NCBI RefSeq assembly: GCF_034314045.1
Contig: NZ_JAVIWL010000001.1
Coordinates: forward strand, 4,836,001-4,900,000
DNA length: 64,000 nucleotides
Origin: Glaciimonas sp. CA11.2
GTDB taxonomy: Bacteria > Pseudomonadota > Gammaproteobacteria > Burkholderiales > Burkholderiaceae_D
Direction of reading: 5' to 3'
The notes below the pieces were generated by a model. The model saw nothing but the letters and a program-made list of their open reading frames with translations, ran no database searches and was not told where the DNA came from. Made by a program: the position numbers and the translations under genes. Below are positions 36,918-46,385 of the stretch, in pieces. The stretch's first letter is position 1; every line of letters begins with the position of its first letter.

Positions 36918-37037
36918 GACGCTGCCAAGTATTTCAGCTGTCAGTCGGGAATTGTTGGAAGACATGTTTGAGCGTAGCGAGTTGGTCTTTCAACCCGACT
37001 GGCGGCTGAAATACTTGGGGACCCGCAGGGCAGCGTC
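36918..37037. repeat. Long imperfect inverted repeat
   Basis: The outer arms are GACGCTGCC (36918-36926) and GGCAGCGTC (37029-37037). The inner arms are CCAAGTATTTCAGC (36925-36938) and GCTGAAATACTTGG (37005-37018), followed by nearly matching bases up to GTCGGG/CCCGAC. The loop is about 45 nt. It lies in the btuB-btuC gap just upstream of the Cys-rich ORF. It may be a transcript hairpin or the footprint of a small non-autonomous element. Confidence 0.75.
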
Positions 37038-37059
37038 AGTTGCGGTCGCCTTCTTTTTG

Positions 37060-37147
37060 GTTACTTTTTCTTGGCGGGGGCGCCGAGCCGAAGCAAGAAA
37101 AAGTAACTAGCTGTCGGGCTACCCCCGACAAGCCCCCACGGAGCAAA
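37060..37147. repeat. Extragenic repeat unit with 14-bp hairpin and TGCTCCGTG-type arm
   Basis: GTTACTTTTTCTTG (37060-37073) and CAAGAAAAAGTAAC (37094-37107) form a perfect hairpin of a kind often scattered between genes in Burkholderiales. Next to it, GTCGGGCTACCCCCGAC forms a second hairpin, and CCCCCGACAAGCCCCCACGG recurs, slightly changed, near both ends of the IS4 remnant (about 55123-55150 inverted and 56546-56571). It is therefore a dispersed repeat family. Confidence 0.75.
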
Positions 37148-37187
37148 AGCCCCCCAACCTACCGACTACCGACCACACCCCAGCCAA

Positions 37188-39089
37188 TCACCGAAACCCA
37201 TACCGAACACCCAAAAACAAACTACTCCCAGCAGTCCCATAATACCGCGCCAACTCATAATCCTTATTGAGCACATTATTCCACCGCCCAAACAAAGACC
37301 ACTTCCCAGTCAAATCAACACTAGCATACAAGTTAACCAAACTATACCCACCCAAAACAACCTGATTATCCCCATCATCGTACCGCTTACCAGACACCAC
37401 CATCTCAACACCAGACTTCAACGCCCCAACCCCATACTCAAGCGCCACCGTTCCATGCTGCCGCGCACGCCGAGCCAGCAACTTCCCACTAGTATCATCC
37501 CGCGGATTCTGCACATCCAGCGAACCACGCAAAGCAAAATTACCCAACTTAGTACTGCCGCCAAAAGAAACCCCCTCAAGCGTCGCCTTATCAACGTTAT
37601 AAGCACAACCATAAGGATGGCTATCCGGCTCAACCGGACAAGTCGTAGTCGAGACGATCAAATCAGTTATTTTGTTGTGATAGTAAGAAATATTTAACTG
37701 CGAAGTCCCATTGTCATACACCAACCCCACCTCCGCATTCTTACCTTTTTCCGGTTTGTTCGCCGCAACACCATAACCGGGGTAATACAACTCATTGAAA
37801 GTCGGCGCACGAAAACTAGTGCCATAACTGACATTAGCCCGCCAGTCCTGGTTCAAACGATAGCCATACCCAAGACTACCAGTCGCATGCGTACCAAATT
37901 GCGAGCTATTATCATTCCGGATACTAACGGTCGCCAGATGATCTCCACGCTTCAACTGGTACGATGCAGCAACCGAATTGGTCGTCCGGTCACCAGACAA
38001 ACCGGTGGCAGAAACCTCCTCCTCACGTCGCTCAGCCAACAACTGCAAGACGTCTGTCCCGATGAACAAATCATTTTGCCAGCTGTAATTATTCTGCTTA
38101 GTCGTTACATCGCTGATCCCATCCGGCTGATCGCTGCTGATATAAGTCGATTTATCGGTAGTTTGCGACACCTGAACCTTACTATTCCACCAAGGCAGAA
38201 TCTGGTTTTTCGAATACACAGCCACATTTTCAAGTTTTTGCACGACACGCGTGTCGAAATCCGAACCATCGTCGTACTGCGCATTCAACCGGCTTTGCAA
38301 AAAGGTCACGCCAACTTCCTGGCCCTTTGCCAGCTCCAACCCAAACTGTCCGCTGGCACTATCTTTTTTGTAGCCGTCTTTATCTGGATTATAAGAACTA
38401 TACGGCGAAGGGTCTGGCTTAGTCGCTGAAAACCCATCTGCATTTTCATGCGCCACCGATATAGCGTAACTAAAACGATGGTCGCCTTCGGTCGCGCCAG
38501 AAATACTCGCATCCATGGTGCGGGTACCATAGCTGCCGACACCGGCAGATGCAGTCAAACGCGGCGCGCCCGAACCTTTCTTGGTAAAAATTTGAATCAC
38601 GCCACCCATTGCGTCAGCGCCATAAAAACTACTCAAAGGGCCATACACGATTTCGATGTGATCAATTTGTGACAATGGAATGCTGGACCATGTAGCGCCG
38701 CCGGTCGTGGAAGACCCGACACGGACGCCATCGATTAATACTATATTTTGATTATTAGCTGCACCGCGCATGAATACCGATGCCGAAGTACCAGGACCGC
38801 CGTTAGCAGTGATTTCAATTCCACGTTGCTTTTGCAGCAGTTCAACCAGCGAGGTTTGTCCCGATAGCGCAATGTCTTCGGCAGAAATCGTCACGTTGTC
38901 GCTGATCACATCACTGGCTTTTTGTGGCGTGCGTGTTGCTGTGACTAGAACGGGCTCTAGTGACTTATCCGAGGCTTCCTGAGCAAAACTGGATGCGGAA
39001 AAAGTAGAAATAATAAGCGTAGAAAGGCACAAAGGCCCAATCATTCGCGCAGCGCGGCGCGGATGGGTCGGTGAAACAGTTAGGGTCAT
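37188..39089 (-). CDS. btuB: TonB-dependent vitamin B12 outer-membrane receptor
   Basis: A 633-residue receptor with a signal peptide ending near SFAQ-EAS. The TonB box is EPVLVTATR, the plug domain contains VFMRGAANNQNIVLIDGVRV, and a 22-strand barrel follows with the C-terminal strand SSLFLGVRYGFR. It ends in Arg after the usual terminal Phe. A cobalamin riboswitch lies upstream on the same strand, confirming B12 as substrate. The last 500 bp are rich in C and A on the plus strand, unlike the front of the gene. Confidence 0.93.
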   Translation of the reverse strand: MTLTVSPTHPRRAARMIGPLCLSTLIISTFSASSFAQEASDKSLEPVLVTATRTPQKASDVISDNVTISAEDIALSGQTSLVELLQKQRGIEITANGGPGTSASVFMRGAANNQNIVLIDGVRVGSSTTGGATWSSIPLSQIDHIEIVYGPLSSFYGADAMGGVIQIFTKKGSGAPRLTASAGVGSYGTRTMDASISGATEGDHRFSYAISVAHENADGFSATKPDPSPYSSYNPDKDGYKKDSASGQFGLELAKGQEVGVTFLQSRLNAQYDDGSDFDTRVVQKLENVAVYSKNQILPWWNSKVQVSQTTDKSTYISSDQPDGISDVTTKQNNYSWQNDLFIGTDVLQLLAERREEEVSATGLSGDRTTNSVAASYQLKRGDHLATVSIRNDNSSQFGTHATGSLGYGYRLNQDWRANVSYGTSFRAPTFNELYYPGYGVAANKPEKGKNAEVGLVYDNGTSQLNISYYHNKITDLIVSTTTCPVEPDSHPYGCAYNVDKATLEGVSFGGSTKLGNFALRGSLDVQNPRDDTSGKLLARRARQHGTVALEYGVGALKSGVEMVVSGKRYDDGDNQVVLGGYSLVNLYASVDLTGKWSLFGRWNNVLNKDYELARYYGTAGSSLFLGVRYGFR

Positions 39090-39194
39090 GATAATTTAAG
39101 CAAGAAAACAACCACCAGCTCGCCTCCCCGCGCGCTGGATTCAAAAGAAATACCTCCGCAAGACATTGCACTGAACAATCAATCCAGCAAAGTT

Positions 39195-39345
39195 GCCGGA
39201 TCGCATTTCGCGACAGATCGTCCGTACCGCCTTAAAAGTAGTTCCACCTGCTACTGGCCGGTATCCGGGCTACCAAGTCCAACTGCCTTACCTTCCCGCG
39301 CGAAACACAGTGGTGTTAGAGGCAGCTTGTCACAATGTGTAATCA
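39195..39345 (-). promoter_or_regulatory. Cobalamin riboswitch upstream of btuB
   Basis: Read on the minus strand, the region contains the conserved B12-riboswitch pieces in order: GCGGGAAGGTAAGGC (B12-box part, around 39285-39300) and GCCCGGATACCGGCC (39256-39270), preceded by an ACACCACTGTG segment. It ends about 105 nt before the btuB ATG. AdoCbl binding is expected to reduce btuB expression. Outer limits are approximate. Confidence 0.9.
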
Positions 39346-39600
39346 ATATTTTGCAGCAACTACGCTGCAATTATCGGCCATAGTGAATAGGCCGACATTA
39401 ACCGGTCATTCAACCAGTCATTCATTAAGCAAATTGAGACGCTTGTTTTCCGTTGCGGGGGCAGCACACGTATCGCGTGTTTCCCGTTTAACTGCGAACA
39501 CAGCCGTGTTCGCGAGCACCAAAAGCACCGGCATTCTAATATTCATCTGCCTTTACAGCAACAATAAATCTTCGAATCCGCGTGCAAAATCCCAGCGAAA
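39346..39600. other. Interval between cobC end and the btuB riboswitch
   Basis: No gene is apparent. A hairpin GCGAACAC (39494-39501) / GTGTTCGC (39506-39513) and a nearby ACACG/CGTGT repeat lie downstream of cobC on its strand and may end the cobT-cobS-cobC transcript. The btuB promoter should lie between these hairpins and the riboswitch. Confidence 0.45.
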
Positions 39601-40236
39601 TCAGCAGATTAGCGAAATCACTTCGCCGTAACCGATCTTATGGGCTGCGTTGGCAGCCTTTCGCGCAATATCCGCAATCGCCCTTGACGCTCCGATTGGC
39701 ATGGAAGCCTCCTGGGATAAGGCATGGCAGGCTAAAAGGAGGCGAATAGTCCCTGCATGGCAAATGACGGCAACATCATCGCCATTGTTGTTATTTTCGC
39801 CACTGCTCGATGATGGTGAATGAAGTCGCGGCAACGCACGATAAAACGCATCCACGCGTGCCGCCATCTGCATCACGCTTTCTCCACCACCCGGTCGATA
39901 GTCAATCACCGCGCCCGCCCATGCATCGATCTCATCACGCGGGATATCCTGCCAGGATTGCATTTCCCATTTTCCAAAGTCCAGTTCCACCAGACGGTGA
40001 TCAAGAGTCGGTGCCGGCCAACCCGGTTGTCGCGACAAACTATCCGCCAACCCCGCGCATCGAAGGAGCGGACTAGAAAACATCAGGACCGGCTTTGGCA
40101 GTACCTTTATCAATTGATGCAACAAACGCGTATTTTCTTCTTCGGATACAAGGAGGTCAGAACGCCCGTAGCACAAGTCGGATACAGCTCCTGGCGTGCT
40201 CGGCTTCGGATGACGCACAAGATGGAGTTGCATCAT
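39601..40236 (-). CDS. cobC: Histidine phosphatase, alpha-ribazole phosphatase
   Basis: A 211-residue histidine phosphatase. The phosphohistidine motif is LVRHPKP, with second-site Arg in SSPLLRC, ELDFGKWE and CHAGTIR. In cobalamin assembly it dephosphorylates alpha-ribazole-5'-phosphate or the final phosphorylated product. The assignment rests on its place 13 bp after cobS. An Asn/Ser-rich insert (SSSSGENNNNGDD) is unusual and looks like a loop. Confidence 0.85.
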   Translation of the reverse strand: MMQLHLVRHPKPSTPGAVSDLCYGRSDLLVSEEENTRLLHQLIKVLPKPVLMFSSPLLRCAGLADSLSRQPGWPAPTLDHRLVELDFGKWEMQSWQDIPRDEIDAWAGAVIDYRPGGGESVMQMAARVDAFYRALPRLHSPSSSSGENNNNGDDVAVICHAGTIRLLLACHALSQEASMPIGASRAIADIARKAANAAHKIGYGEVISLIC

Positions 40237-40249
40237 TATCTTAAGTACA

Positions 40250-41077
40250 TCATTTTAAAAGCGGCATGGCAGCCAATAAACCAAGGTAAAAGGTCACTTC
40301 TGCCACCTGCTGCACGGCACCCAGACAGTCGCCGGTATAACCGCCAATGCGCTTAACGAAAAAGCGGGCGAGCCACAAGGTAGCAATAGCGCTACACACC
40401 AGACCAGCGGCTATCCCCGCCCAAGGCGCCCAACCCAAAACACCGATTGCCAATAAAGGTAACGCAGCGAAAGCCATCGCCACGCCACATTCAGGTCCGG
40501 ACATCTGCTCTGCCAATGGTTTTGCCTTGCCCTCGGCTTTGACATACGTCAGCCGCCAAATCAAACTACTCGCCATCAAACGGGAAATAGGATGGGCCGT
40601 TAGTAACGCTGCCACGACCGCCCAGAACGGCAGGCTCACGAGTAACGTGAATTTCAAACCGAGCATCGACACCATGCCGATGACACCATATGCACCAACC
40701 CGTGAATCCTTCATAATCTCAAGAATACGGGCGGCAGTATAACCACCGCCAAAACCATCACAGCTATCAGCAAAGCCATCTTCGTGGAACGCACCGGTCA
40801 GATAAATGCCGCCAATGGTCGATAGCAACACCGCCACCGCGGGCGGCCACACATGGGCCGCCGCCGCATAAATCGCTGCCGTCACAGCACCCACAACAAT
40901 CCCCACCGCCGAAAAATAACGCGAAGCTTGCTGTAACCATGCAGGATCGAACCCAACCCAGCCGGGAATGGGCAGTCGCGTAAAGAATTGCAGCGCAACG
41001 AAGAATAACCGCACTTGATGGGTGATTGCTTTGGTCAGACTACGCGAGCGTAACGCACTGGGTCGCATGCTGGACAT
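40250..41077 (-). CDS. cobS: Adenosylcobinamide-GDP ribazoletransferase
   Basis: A 275-residue integral membrane CobS/CobV that joins adenosylcobinamide-GDP and alpha-ribazole. Family blocks are FFVALQFFTRLPIP, the metal-binding GAFHEDGFADSCDGFGGG, and DSRVGAYGVIGM. About six hydrophobic segments follow. It lies 13 bp after cobT and 13 bp before cobC, forming a cobT-cobS-cobC operon. Confidence 0.94.
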   Translation of the reverse strand: MSSMRPSALRSRSLTKAITHQVRLFFVALQFFTRLPIPGWVGFDPAWLQQASRYFSAVGIVVGAVTAAIYAAAAHVWPPAVAVLLSTIGGIYLTGAFHEDGFADSCDGFGGGYTAARILEIMKDSRVGAYGVIGMVSMLGLKFTLLVSLPFWAVVAALLTAHPISRLMASSLIWRLTYVKAEGKAKPLAEQMSGPECGVAMAFAALPLLAIGVLGWAPWAGIAAGLVCSAIATLWLARFFVKRIGGYTGDCLGAVQQVAEVTFYLGLLAAMPLLK

Positions 41078-41090
41078 GGCTATTCAGTAT

Positions 41091-42140
41091 TCACTGTGCA
41101 TGCGGAGGCGTAGAAATAGAATCAACCGCTGCCGAGTCAAAGGTCGCCATTTCCGTCATAAAAAGTACCGCCGCCTGCACCAGAGGTAATGCCAGCGCTG
41201 CGCCCGTACCCTCGCCCAAACGCAAACCTAATTGCAGTAATGGTTGCGCTTTAAGGAACGTCAACATCTGTTGGTGGCCTCGCTCGTCCGAGCAATGCGC
41301 AAAAATGCAGTAATCCAGGATTTCGGGACGCAACTGTGCGGCGACCAGTAATGCGCTGGTAACAATGAATCCATCGATCAGCAAAACCATGCGGCGTTCG
41401 GCAGCAGCCAGCATCGCACCGACCATCATGGCGATTTCAAAACCACCAAATGTCGCCAATACATCAAGCGGCGCAACGATGCCACCGTGAAAACTGACCG
41501 CACGCTGAATCACATTTTGCTTATGCAAAATTCGGGCAGCATCAAAGGCGGTTCCCGCCCCCACGCAATCGACCAGCGGCAAGCCGGTGATCTTGTGCAT
41601 GATGGCCGCCGCTGCGGTGGTATTGCCGATTCCCATCTCTCCAAAACCAACGATATTGCCGGTTAGCCCCCCAATCAGGTCCATGCCGTGTTCCATGGCT
41701 GTGGTGCATTGCTCAGCGGTCATCGCCGACTCGTTAGCAAAATTTCGCGTTCCGAAACCGACTTTTTTACCGATTAACTGAGGAGGCCAACCGAAATCAT
41801 GATTAACACCAGCATCAACTATCTGCAAAGCGCAATTATTTTGACGTGCAAAAACATTAATCGCCGCATTTTGGTTGAGAAAATTTTCAACCATTTGCCA
41901 CGTCACACTTTGTGGATAAGCAGAGATATTCTCGGCGACGACACCATGGTCAGCGGCGAATATAAGGATAGCTGGCTGGATGAATGTCGGACGCGTGGTT
42001 TTTTGGATCAATCCGATTTGAAGGCCGATTGCTTCTAACGCACCCAAACTGCCTAACGGCTTGGTTTTATTATTGATGACAGTGGTGATGGTATTACTGA
42101 GATCGCTATCCTGAATGGATACAATGTGAGGAATCTGCAT
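41091..42140 (-). CDS. cobT: Nicotinate-nucleotide--dimethylbenzimidazole phosphoribosyltransferase
   Basis: A 349-residue CobT that makes alpha-ribazole phosphate from nicotinate mononucleotide and DMB. Characteristic pieces are NKTKPLGSLGALE, FAADHGVV, GFGEMGIGNTT and LRLGEGTGAALALP with the catalytic Glu. The ATG at 42140 is chosen because CobT homologues start near it; the frame extends 25 codons further to a TTG. It is the first gene of the lower B12 pathway set here. Confidence 0.94.
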   Translation of the reverse strand: MQIPHIVSIQDSDLSNTITTVINNKTKPLGSLGALEAIGLQIGLIQKTTRPTFIQPAILIFAADHGVVAENISAYPQSVTWQMVENFLNQNAAINVFARQNNCALQIVDAGVNHDFGWPPQLIGKKVGFGTRNFANESAMTAEQCTTAMEHGMDLIGGLTGNIVGFGEMGIGNTTAAAAIMHKITGLPLVDCVGAGTAFDAARILHKQNVIQRAVSFHGGIVAPLDVLATFGGFEIAMMVGAMLAAAERRMVLLIDGFIVTSALLVAAQLRPEILDYCIFAHCSDERGHQQMLTFLKAQPLLQLGLRLGEGTGAALALPLVQAAVLFMTEMATFDSAAVDSISTPPHAQ

Positions 42141-42445
42141 GGCGATATTGTCCGATGTGTTTCTGTAATGGTTTCTAGAATCTGCGCGGCGTCCACGATA
42201 CAACGTTTGCGCCAAAACACTTCAGAAAACGGCAGCAAAGGTGTTGCTGCCCACATACTGCCGACATGCGCGCACAGCGGTAATGCGTTCTGCGTCAAAG
42301 GTAAGACAGCGCGGCCCGTCTGTATTCCACCTAAACTCCGCATCAGGAATTGGCAGATACACGATGTTACGACGAGCCGATACAACCATGCGTGCTGTAA
42401 AGCCAGGTTTTTAAGTCCGGTCTTAAAGCCCTGTCTTAAAGCGTC
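42141..42445. other. Interval upstream of cobT, possible degraded gene
   Basis: On the minus strand one frame begins with ATG near 42392 (MVVSARRNIVYLPIPDAEF) and ends after about 50 codons. A second frame further down reads HVGSMWAATPLLPFSEVFW and continues to 42126. Together they could be one frameshifted gene, but no family was recognised. No second riboswitch was seen here. Confidence 0.3.
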
Positions 42446-42802
<357 letters not shown>

Positions 42803-42880
42803 TTAACAAAAATCTTTTGATACAGGAAGAAAGAAAAGGAGACCAAGAGCGCTCGACACAATTATGTCATGCTCCAAGCT

Positions 42881-44500
42881 TCACTCTTTAAACTTTGAAG
42901 TAATCGGGTAACGCCAGTCACGACCAAACGCACGGTGCGTCACACGACAACCAACCGGTGCCTGTCGACGCTTGTATTCGTTGATCTTGATCAGACGCGT
43001 AATACGTTGAATATCTTCAATCGGATAACCGGCGGCTTCGATCTCGGCAATGCTCTGATTCTCTTCCATGTACATTTGCATAATGGCGTCTAACACATCA
43101 TACGGCGGCAGCGAATCCTGATCAGTCTGATCAGGCCGCAGTTCGGCCGACGGTGGACGCGTCAAAATGCGGGTGGGAATCACTTCACCCAGCGTATTTC
43201 GATATGCGCACAAGCGATACACCAGCGTCTTGGCAATATCTTTAATAACAGCAAAACCGCCCGCCATATCACCATACAGCGTGCAATACCCCACTGCCAT
43301 TTCGCTCTTATTTCCAGTGGTCAATACAATTGAGCCAAATTTGTTCGACAACGCCATTAGCAGGGTGCCACGAATACGCGCCTGGATGTTTTCTTCGGTA
43401 GTGTCTTCAGCTATGCCCTCAAACTCGCTAGCCAACGTGGATTTGAAAGCGCTGAAACAATCATTAATGGATATTTCATCATAGCGCACACCCAGTCGCT
43501 GCACCATATCGCGCGAGTCAACCCACGACATTTCTGCTGTATAAGGAGACGGCATCATGATACAGCGTACTTTTTCAGCCCCCAGCGCATCGACCGCGAT
43601 CGCCAACACCAATGCCGAATCCACACCGCCAGACAAACCCAGCAAGACACTGGGGAAACCATTCTTACCAATATAGTCGCGCACGCCCAACACCAAGGCC
43701 TGGTAGACCTGCGCCTCTACCGACTGCGTAGGCGTAATCGAGGATGGGCCAACCAGCGGTGTCGCGCCATCAAATTCGATGATCTGCAAGTCTTCCTGCG
43801 CGTGCTTCAGCTGCGCCGCGACTTCACCGTACTGGTCCATCACAAACGAGTTACCGTCAAAGATCAATTCATCCTGCCCGCCCACCAGATTGGCATACAC
43901 CAGCGACAAACCTTTTGCCGTGACGTTCGCCCGCATGATGTCGTAGCGCAGATGTTGCTTGTTCATATGGTACGGCGAGCCATTCGGCACCAATAAAACC
44001 TGCGCGCCAGCGGCACGCGCGCGCGCGGGCGCATGCGAAAACCAGGTATCTTCGCAAATATTCAGACCGAAACGAACGCCTTTTACTTCAAAAACAAATG
44101 GCACATCAGAGGCTGAGAAATAACGCTTCTCGTCAAAAACAGCATCGTTCGGCAACGCGTATTTGCAATAAGTACCTGACAACGCACCATTAACGATCAC
44201 GGATGCAGCATTAAAACGTGCGCCATTTTGCAAAATGGGATGGCCGACCACAACATGTACGTCACGTAAATCTGCCAGGTCCGCGATCAATGCGGTCATT
44301 GCTTCCTCAGTCTTATCGTAGAAAGCCTGACGTAATAATAAATCTTCTGGCGGATAGCCCACCAACGACAACTCCGGCGTTAATACGATGTCCGCGCCCT
44401 GCTGAGCGGCACGACGTGCAAATTCAGCGATTTTGGCGCGATTACCGGCAAGATCACCGACGGTGCTATTGATTTGAGCGATGGCGACTTTGACTGTCAT
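42881..44500 (-). CDS. nadE: Glutamine-dependent NAD+ synthetase
   Basis: A 539-residue two-domain NadE. The N-terminal nitrilase-type glutaminase domain has the triad regions LTPELSLVGYPPEDL, KYALPN and GLNICEDTW. The C-terminal synthetase has the ATP-pyrophosphatase loop LGLSGGVDSAL and TTGNKSEMAVGYCTLYGD. It amidates deamido-NAD+ using glutamine. It probably shares a transcript with glnB, linking NAD synthesis with nitrogen status. Confidence 0.96.
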   Translation of the reverse strand: MTVKVAIAQINSTVGDLAGNRAKIAEFARRAAQQGADIVLTPELSLVGYPPEDLLLRQAFYDKTEEAMTALIADLADLRDVHVVVGHPILQNGARFNAASVIVNGALSGTYCKYALPNDAVFDEKRYFSASDVPFVFEVKGVRFGLNICEDTWFSHAPARARAAGAQVLLVPNGSPYHMNKQHLRYDIMRANVTAKGLSLVYANLVGGQDELIFDGNSFVMDQYGEVAAQLKHAQEDLQIIEFDGATPLVGPSSITPTQSVEAQVYQALVLGVRDYIGKNGFPSVLLGLSGGVDSALVLAIAVDALGAEKVRCIMMPSPYTAEMSWVDSRDMVQRLGVRYDEISINDCFSAFKSTLASEFEGIAEDTTEENIQARIRGTLLMALSNKFGSIVLTTGNKSEMAVGYCTLYGDMAGGFAVIKDIAKTLVYRLCAYRNTLGEVIPTRILTRPPSAELRPDQTDQDSLPPYDVLDAIMQMYMEENQSIAEIEAAGYPIEDIQRITRLIKINEYKRRQAPVGCRVTHRAFGRDWRYPITSKFKE

Positions 44501-45045
44501 GGCGATGAATATGAAATGTAATTGATGATGAAAACAGCGAAATTAGGCGAAATAACAAATTCAAGCCCCGATTATCGCATGGGTGTCACATGCGTATCGT
44601 TTATGTATAACCTATCTTCCGCTTGCTTATCTCTTCGCATGCGCTATTTGTTGCTTGCGCCCGGCTAATCACATATTTATTGGATTGCTATTGCGCTTTA
44701 TTCTCACTGTTTAGCCTGATCGTCTCTCTTTTATAAAACGTTTAGGAGCTTATAAACCCCATTCAACCCTCACTTAAACACAGAAAAAGTTGTCTTCCCG
44801 TGGCCCTAAAGGCTTTCAAAGCCCAGATGAAAAGTCACTACGATACGGTTTTCTTGACTATTTATTCTCATGACCACCATGCCATTGTTCGCGAAACTGG
44901 ACCGAACACTCGGCATAAAAAGGCCTGTAATAGCAGAAACTTCCATGACGCCAACCTTTATTAGTCATGCCAGAAGATTATCTCCGAGAGTGCTAAACTC
45001 AATCCTTTCCTCGTAATCTCTGGCTTCCCAGATCGTATTGACTAA
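44501..45045. other. 545-bp interval between nadE and the FemAB-like gene
   Basis: No full gene is present. On the plus strand 44802-44963 reads as an open segment (KAQMKSHYDTVFLTIYSHD, then HHAIVRETGPN), vaguely like the tail of an IS1-type transposase. Promoters for the divergent nadE and 45046 genes should be here, but no sure motif was found. Confidence 0.3.
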
Positions 45046-46248
45046 GTGAATAAGCAAACACCACCACCGCCAACATTGAAATTTACACCCCGCATTGTTT
45101 CCTCTCTGGATGAAATTGGGCAACCCGCGTGGGATGCTTTGCTTGCGCTTCAAGCAGAGAACAATCCATTTTTATCCTTTGCGTTTTTGCACGCATTGCA
45201 CGAAACCGGTTGCGCCTCCGAAAAATCTGGCTGGCAACCGCAATATTTAACGTTGTGGGATAACGCTGAGGAAAACACTAACGATACGGCAACCGTGCCG
45301 CAATTGATGGCAGCGCTTCCCCTGTACGTAAAATACCACTCGTATGGCGAGTACGTGTTCGACTGGGCCTGGGCGGATGCGTATCAGCGTAGCGGTTTGG
45401 AGTATTACCCAAAGTTGCTGTCGGCAATTCCATTCACGCCCGTTACCGGCAGTCGCCTGCTGGCGCGCGATGCGGCATCCGCTGCGGCGTTGATCGACCT
45501 GCTGAAAACCTTACGCGTAGATACGCAGACTTCTTCTACCCATATTTTGTACCCGCCGCCAGAACAGGCCAAAGCGCTGCATGCGGCAGGATTTTTATTG
45601 CGCAGCGGCGTCCAGTTTCATTGGCTCAATCCGGGTTATCGTGACTTTGATGCATTTCTCGATACATTAGAACGTAAAAAACGCAAAAACATTCGTGCCG
45701 AACGGCGTAAGGTCGCCGAGGCTGGCGTCACCTTCCGACACGTACGCGGTGTCGATGCAACAGAGTCAGACTGGGTATTTTTTAATCGCTGCTATCGCCA
45801 TACTTATTCTGCCCATCATTCCACACCTTATTTAAACCTGGCATTCTTTCAACGCATCGGTGCGACGATGCCACAAAATATCTTATTAATCGTGGCCGAG
45901 CGCGCGGGACGACCAATTGCGTCATCACTGTTGATTCACACAGAGACAACCTTGTATGGTCGCTATTGGGGCGCAATTGAAGAAGTCCCTTGTCTACATT
46001 TTGAAACCGCTTATTACCAACCCTTAGAGTTTTGCATTGCGCAAAAAATCGGTTGCTTTGAGGGCGGCGCACAAGGCGAACATAAAATGGCGCGTGGATT
46101 TCTGCCACAGAAAACCTGGTCAGCACATTGGCTCGCCCGCCAAGATTTTTCCAACGCCGTCGCCAATTTTTTAGAGAGGGAAACCGATGACATTGAGGCT
46201 TATATGGATGAACTCAATGATCGCAATCCCTTCAAAGGCGACGGTTGA
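45046..46248 (+). CDS. GNAT-like protein of the DUF482/FemAB-related family
   Basis: A 400-residue protein of the family annotated as peptidoglycan-biosynthesis-like acetyltransferase (DUF482). Family blocks are WDALLALQAENNPFLSFAFLHALHETGC, LPLYVKYHSYGEYVFDWAWADAY, FEGGAQGEHKMARGFLP and YRHTYSAHHSTPYLNLAFF. The reaction is not established. The GTG at 45046 directly follows an in-frame TAA, and the next Met is beyond the conserved N-terminus, so GTG is the likely start. Confidence 0.82.
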   Translation: MNKQTPPPPTLKFTPRIVSSLDEIGQPAWDALLALQAENNPFLSFAFLHALHETGCASEKSGWQPQYLTLWDNAEENTNDTATVPQLMAALPLYVKYHSYGEYVFDWAWADAYQRSGLEYYPKLLSAIPFTPVTGSRLLARDAASAAALIDLLKTLRVDTQTSSTHILYPPPEQAKALHAAGFLLRSGVQFHWLNPGYRDFDAFLDTLERKKRKNIRAERRKVAEAGVTFRHVRGVDATESDWVFFNRCYRHTYSAHHSTPYLNLAFFQRIGATMPQNILLIVAERAGRPIASSLLIHTETTLYGRYWGAIEEVPCLHFETAYYQPLEFCIAQKIGCFEGGAQGEHKMARGFLPQKTWSAHWLARQDFSNAVANFLERETDDIEAYMDELNDRNPFKGDG

Positions 46249-46385
46249 TTTCCTAATACCCGCTTTGCGTCTTGGCGCGCGACCACAGTCGACCAACTTG
46301 ACGCATAAGCACCACCGCACCACCAACCGTTACCCCTTCCTTATCGATCAGAAAGATTTGCTACCACGCAGCGCCCATCCGTAAG

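Noticed and set aside
39335..39631. 98-codon plus-strand frame over the riboswitch edge and cobC end
   Set aside because: It overlaps antisense the conserved riboswitch boundary and cobC, and the product is not protein-like.
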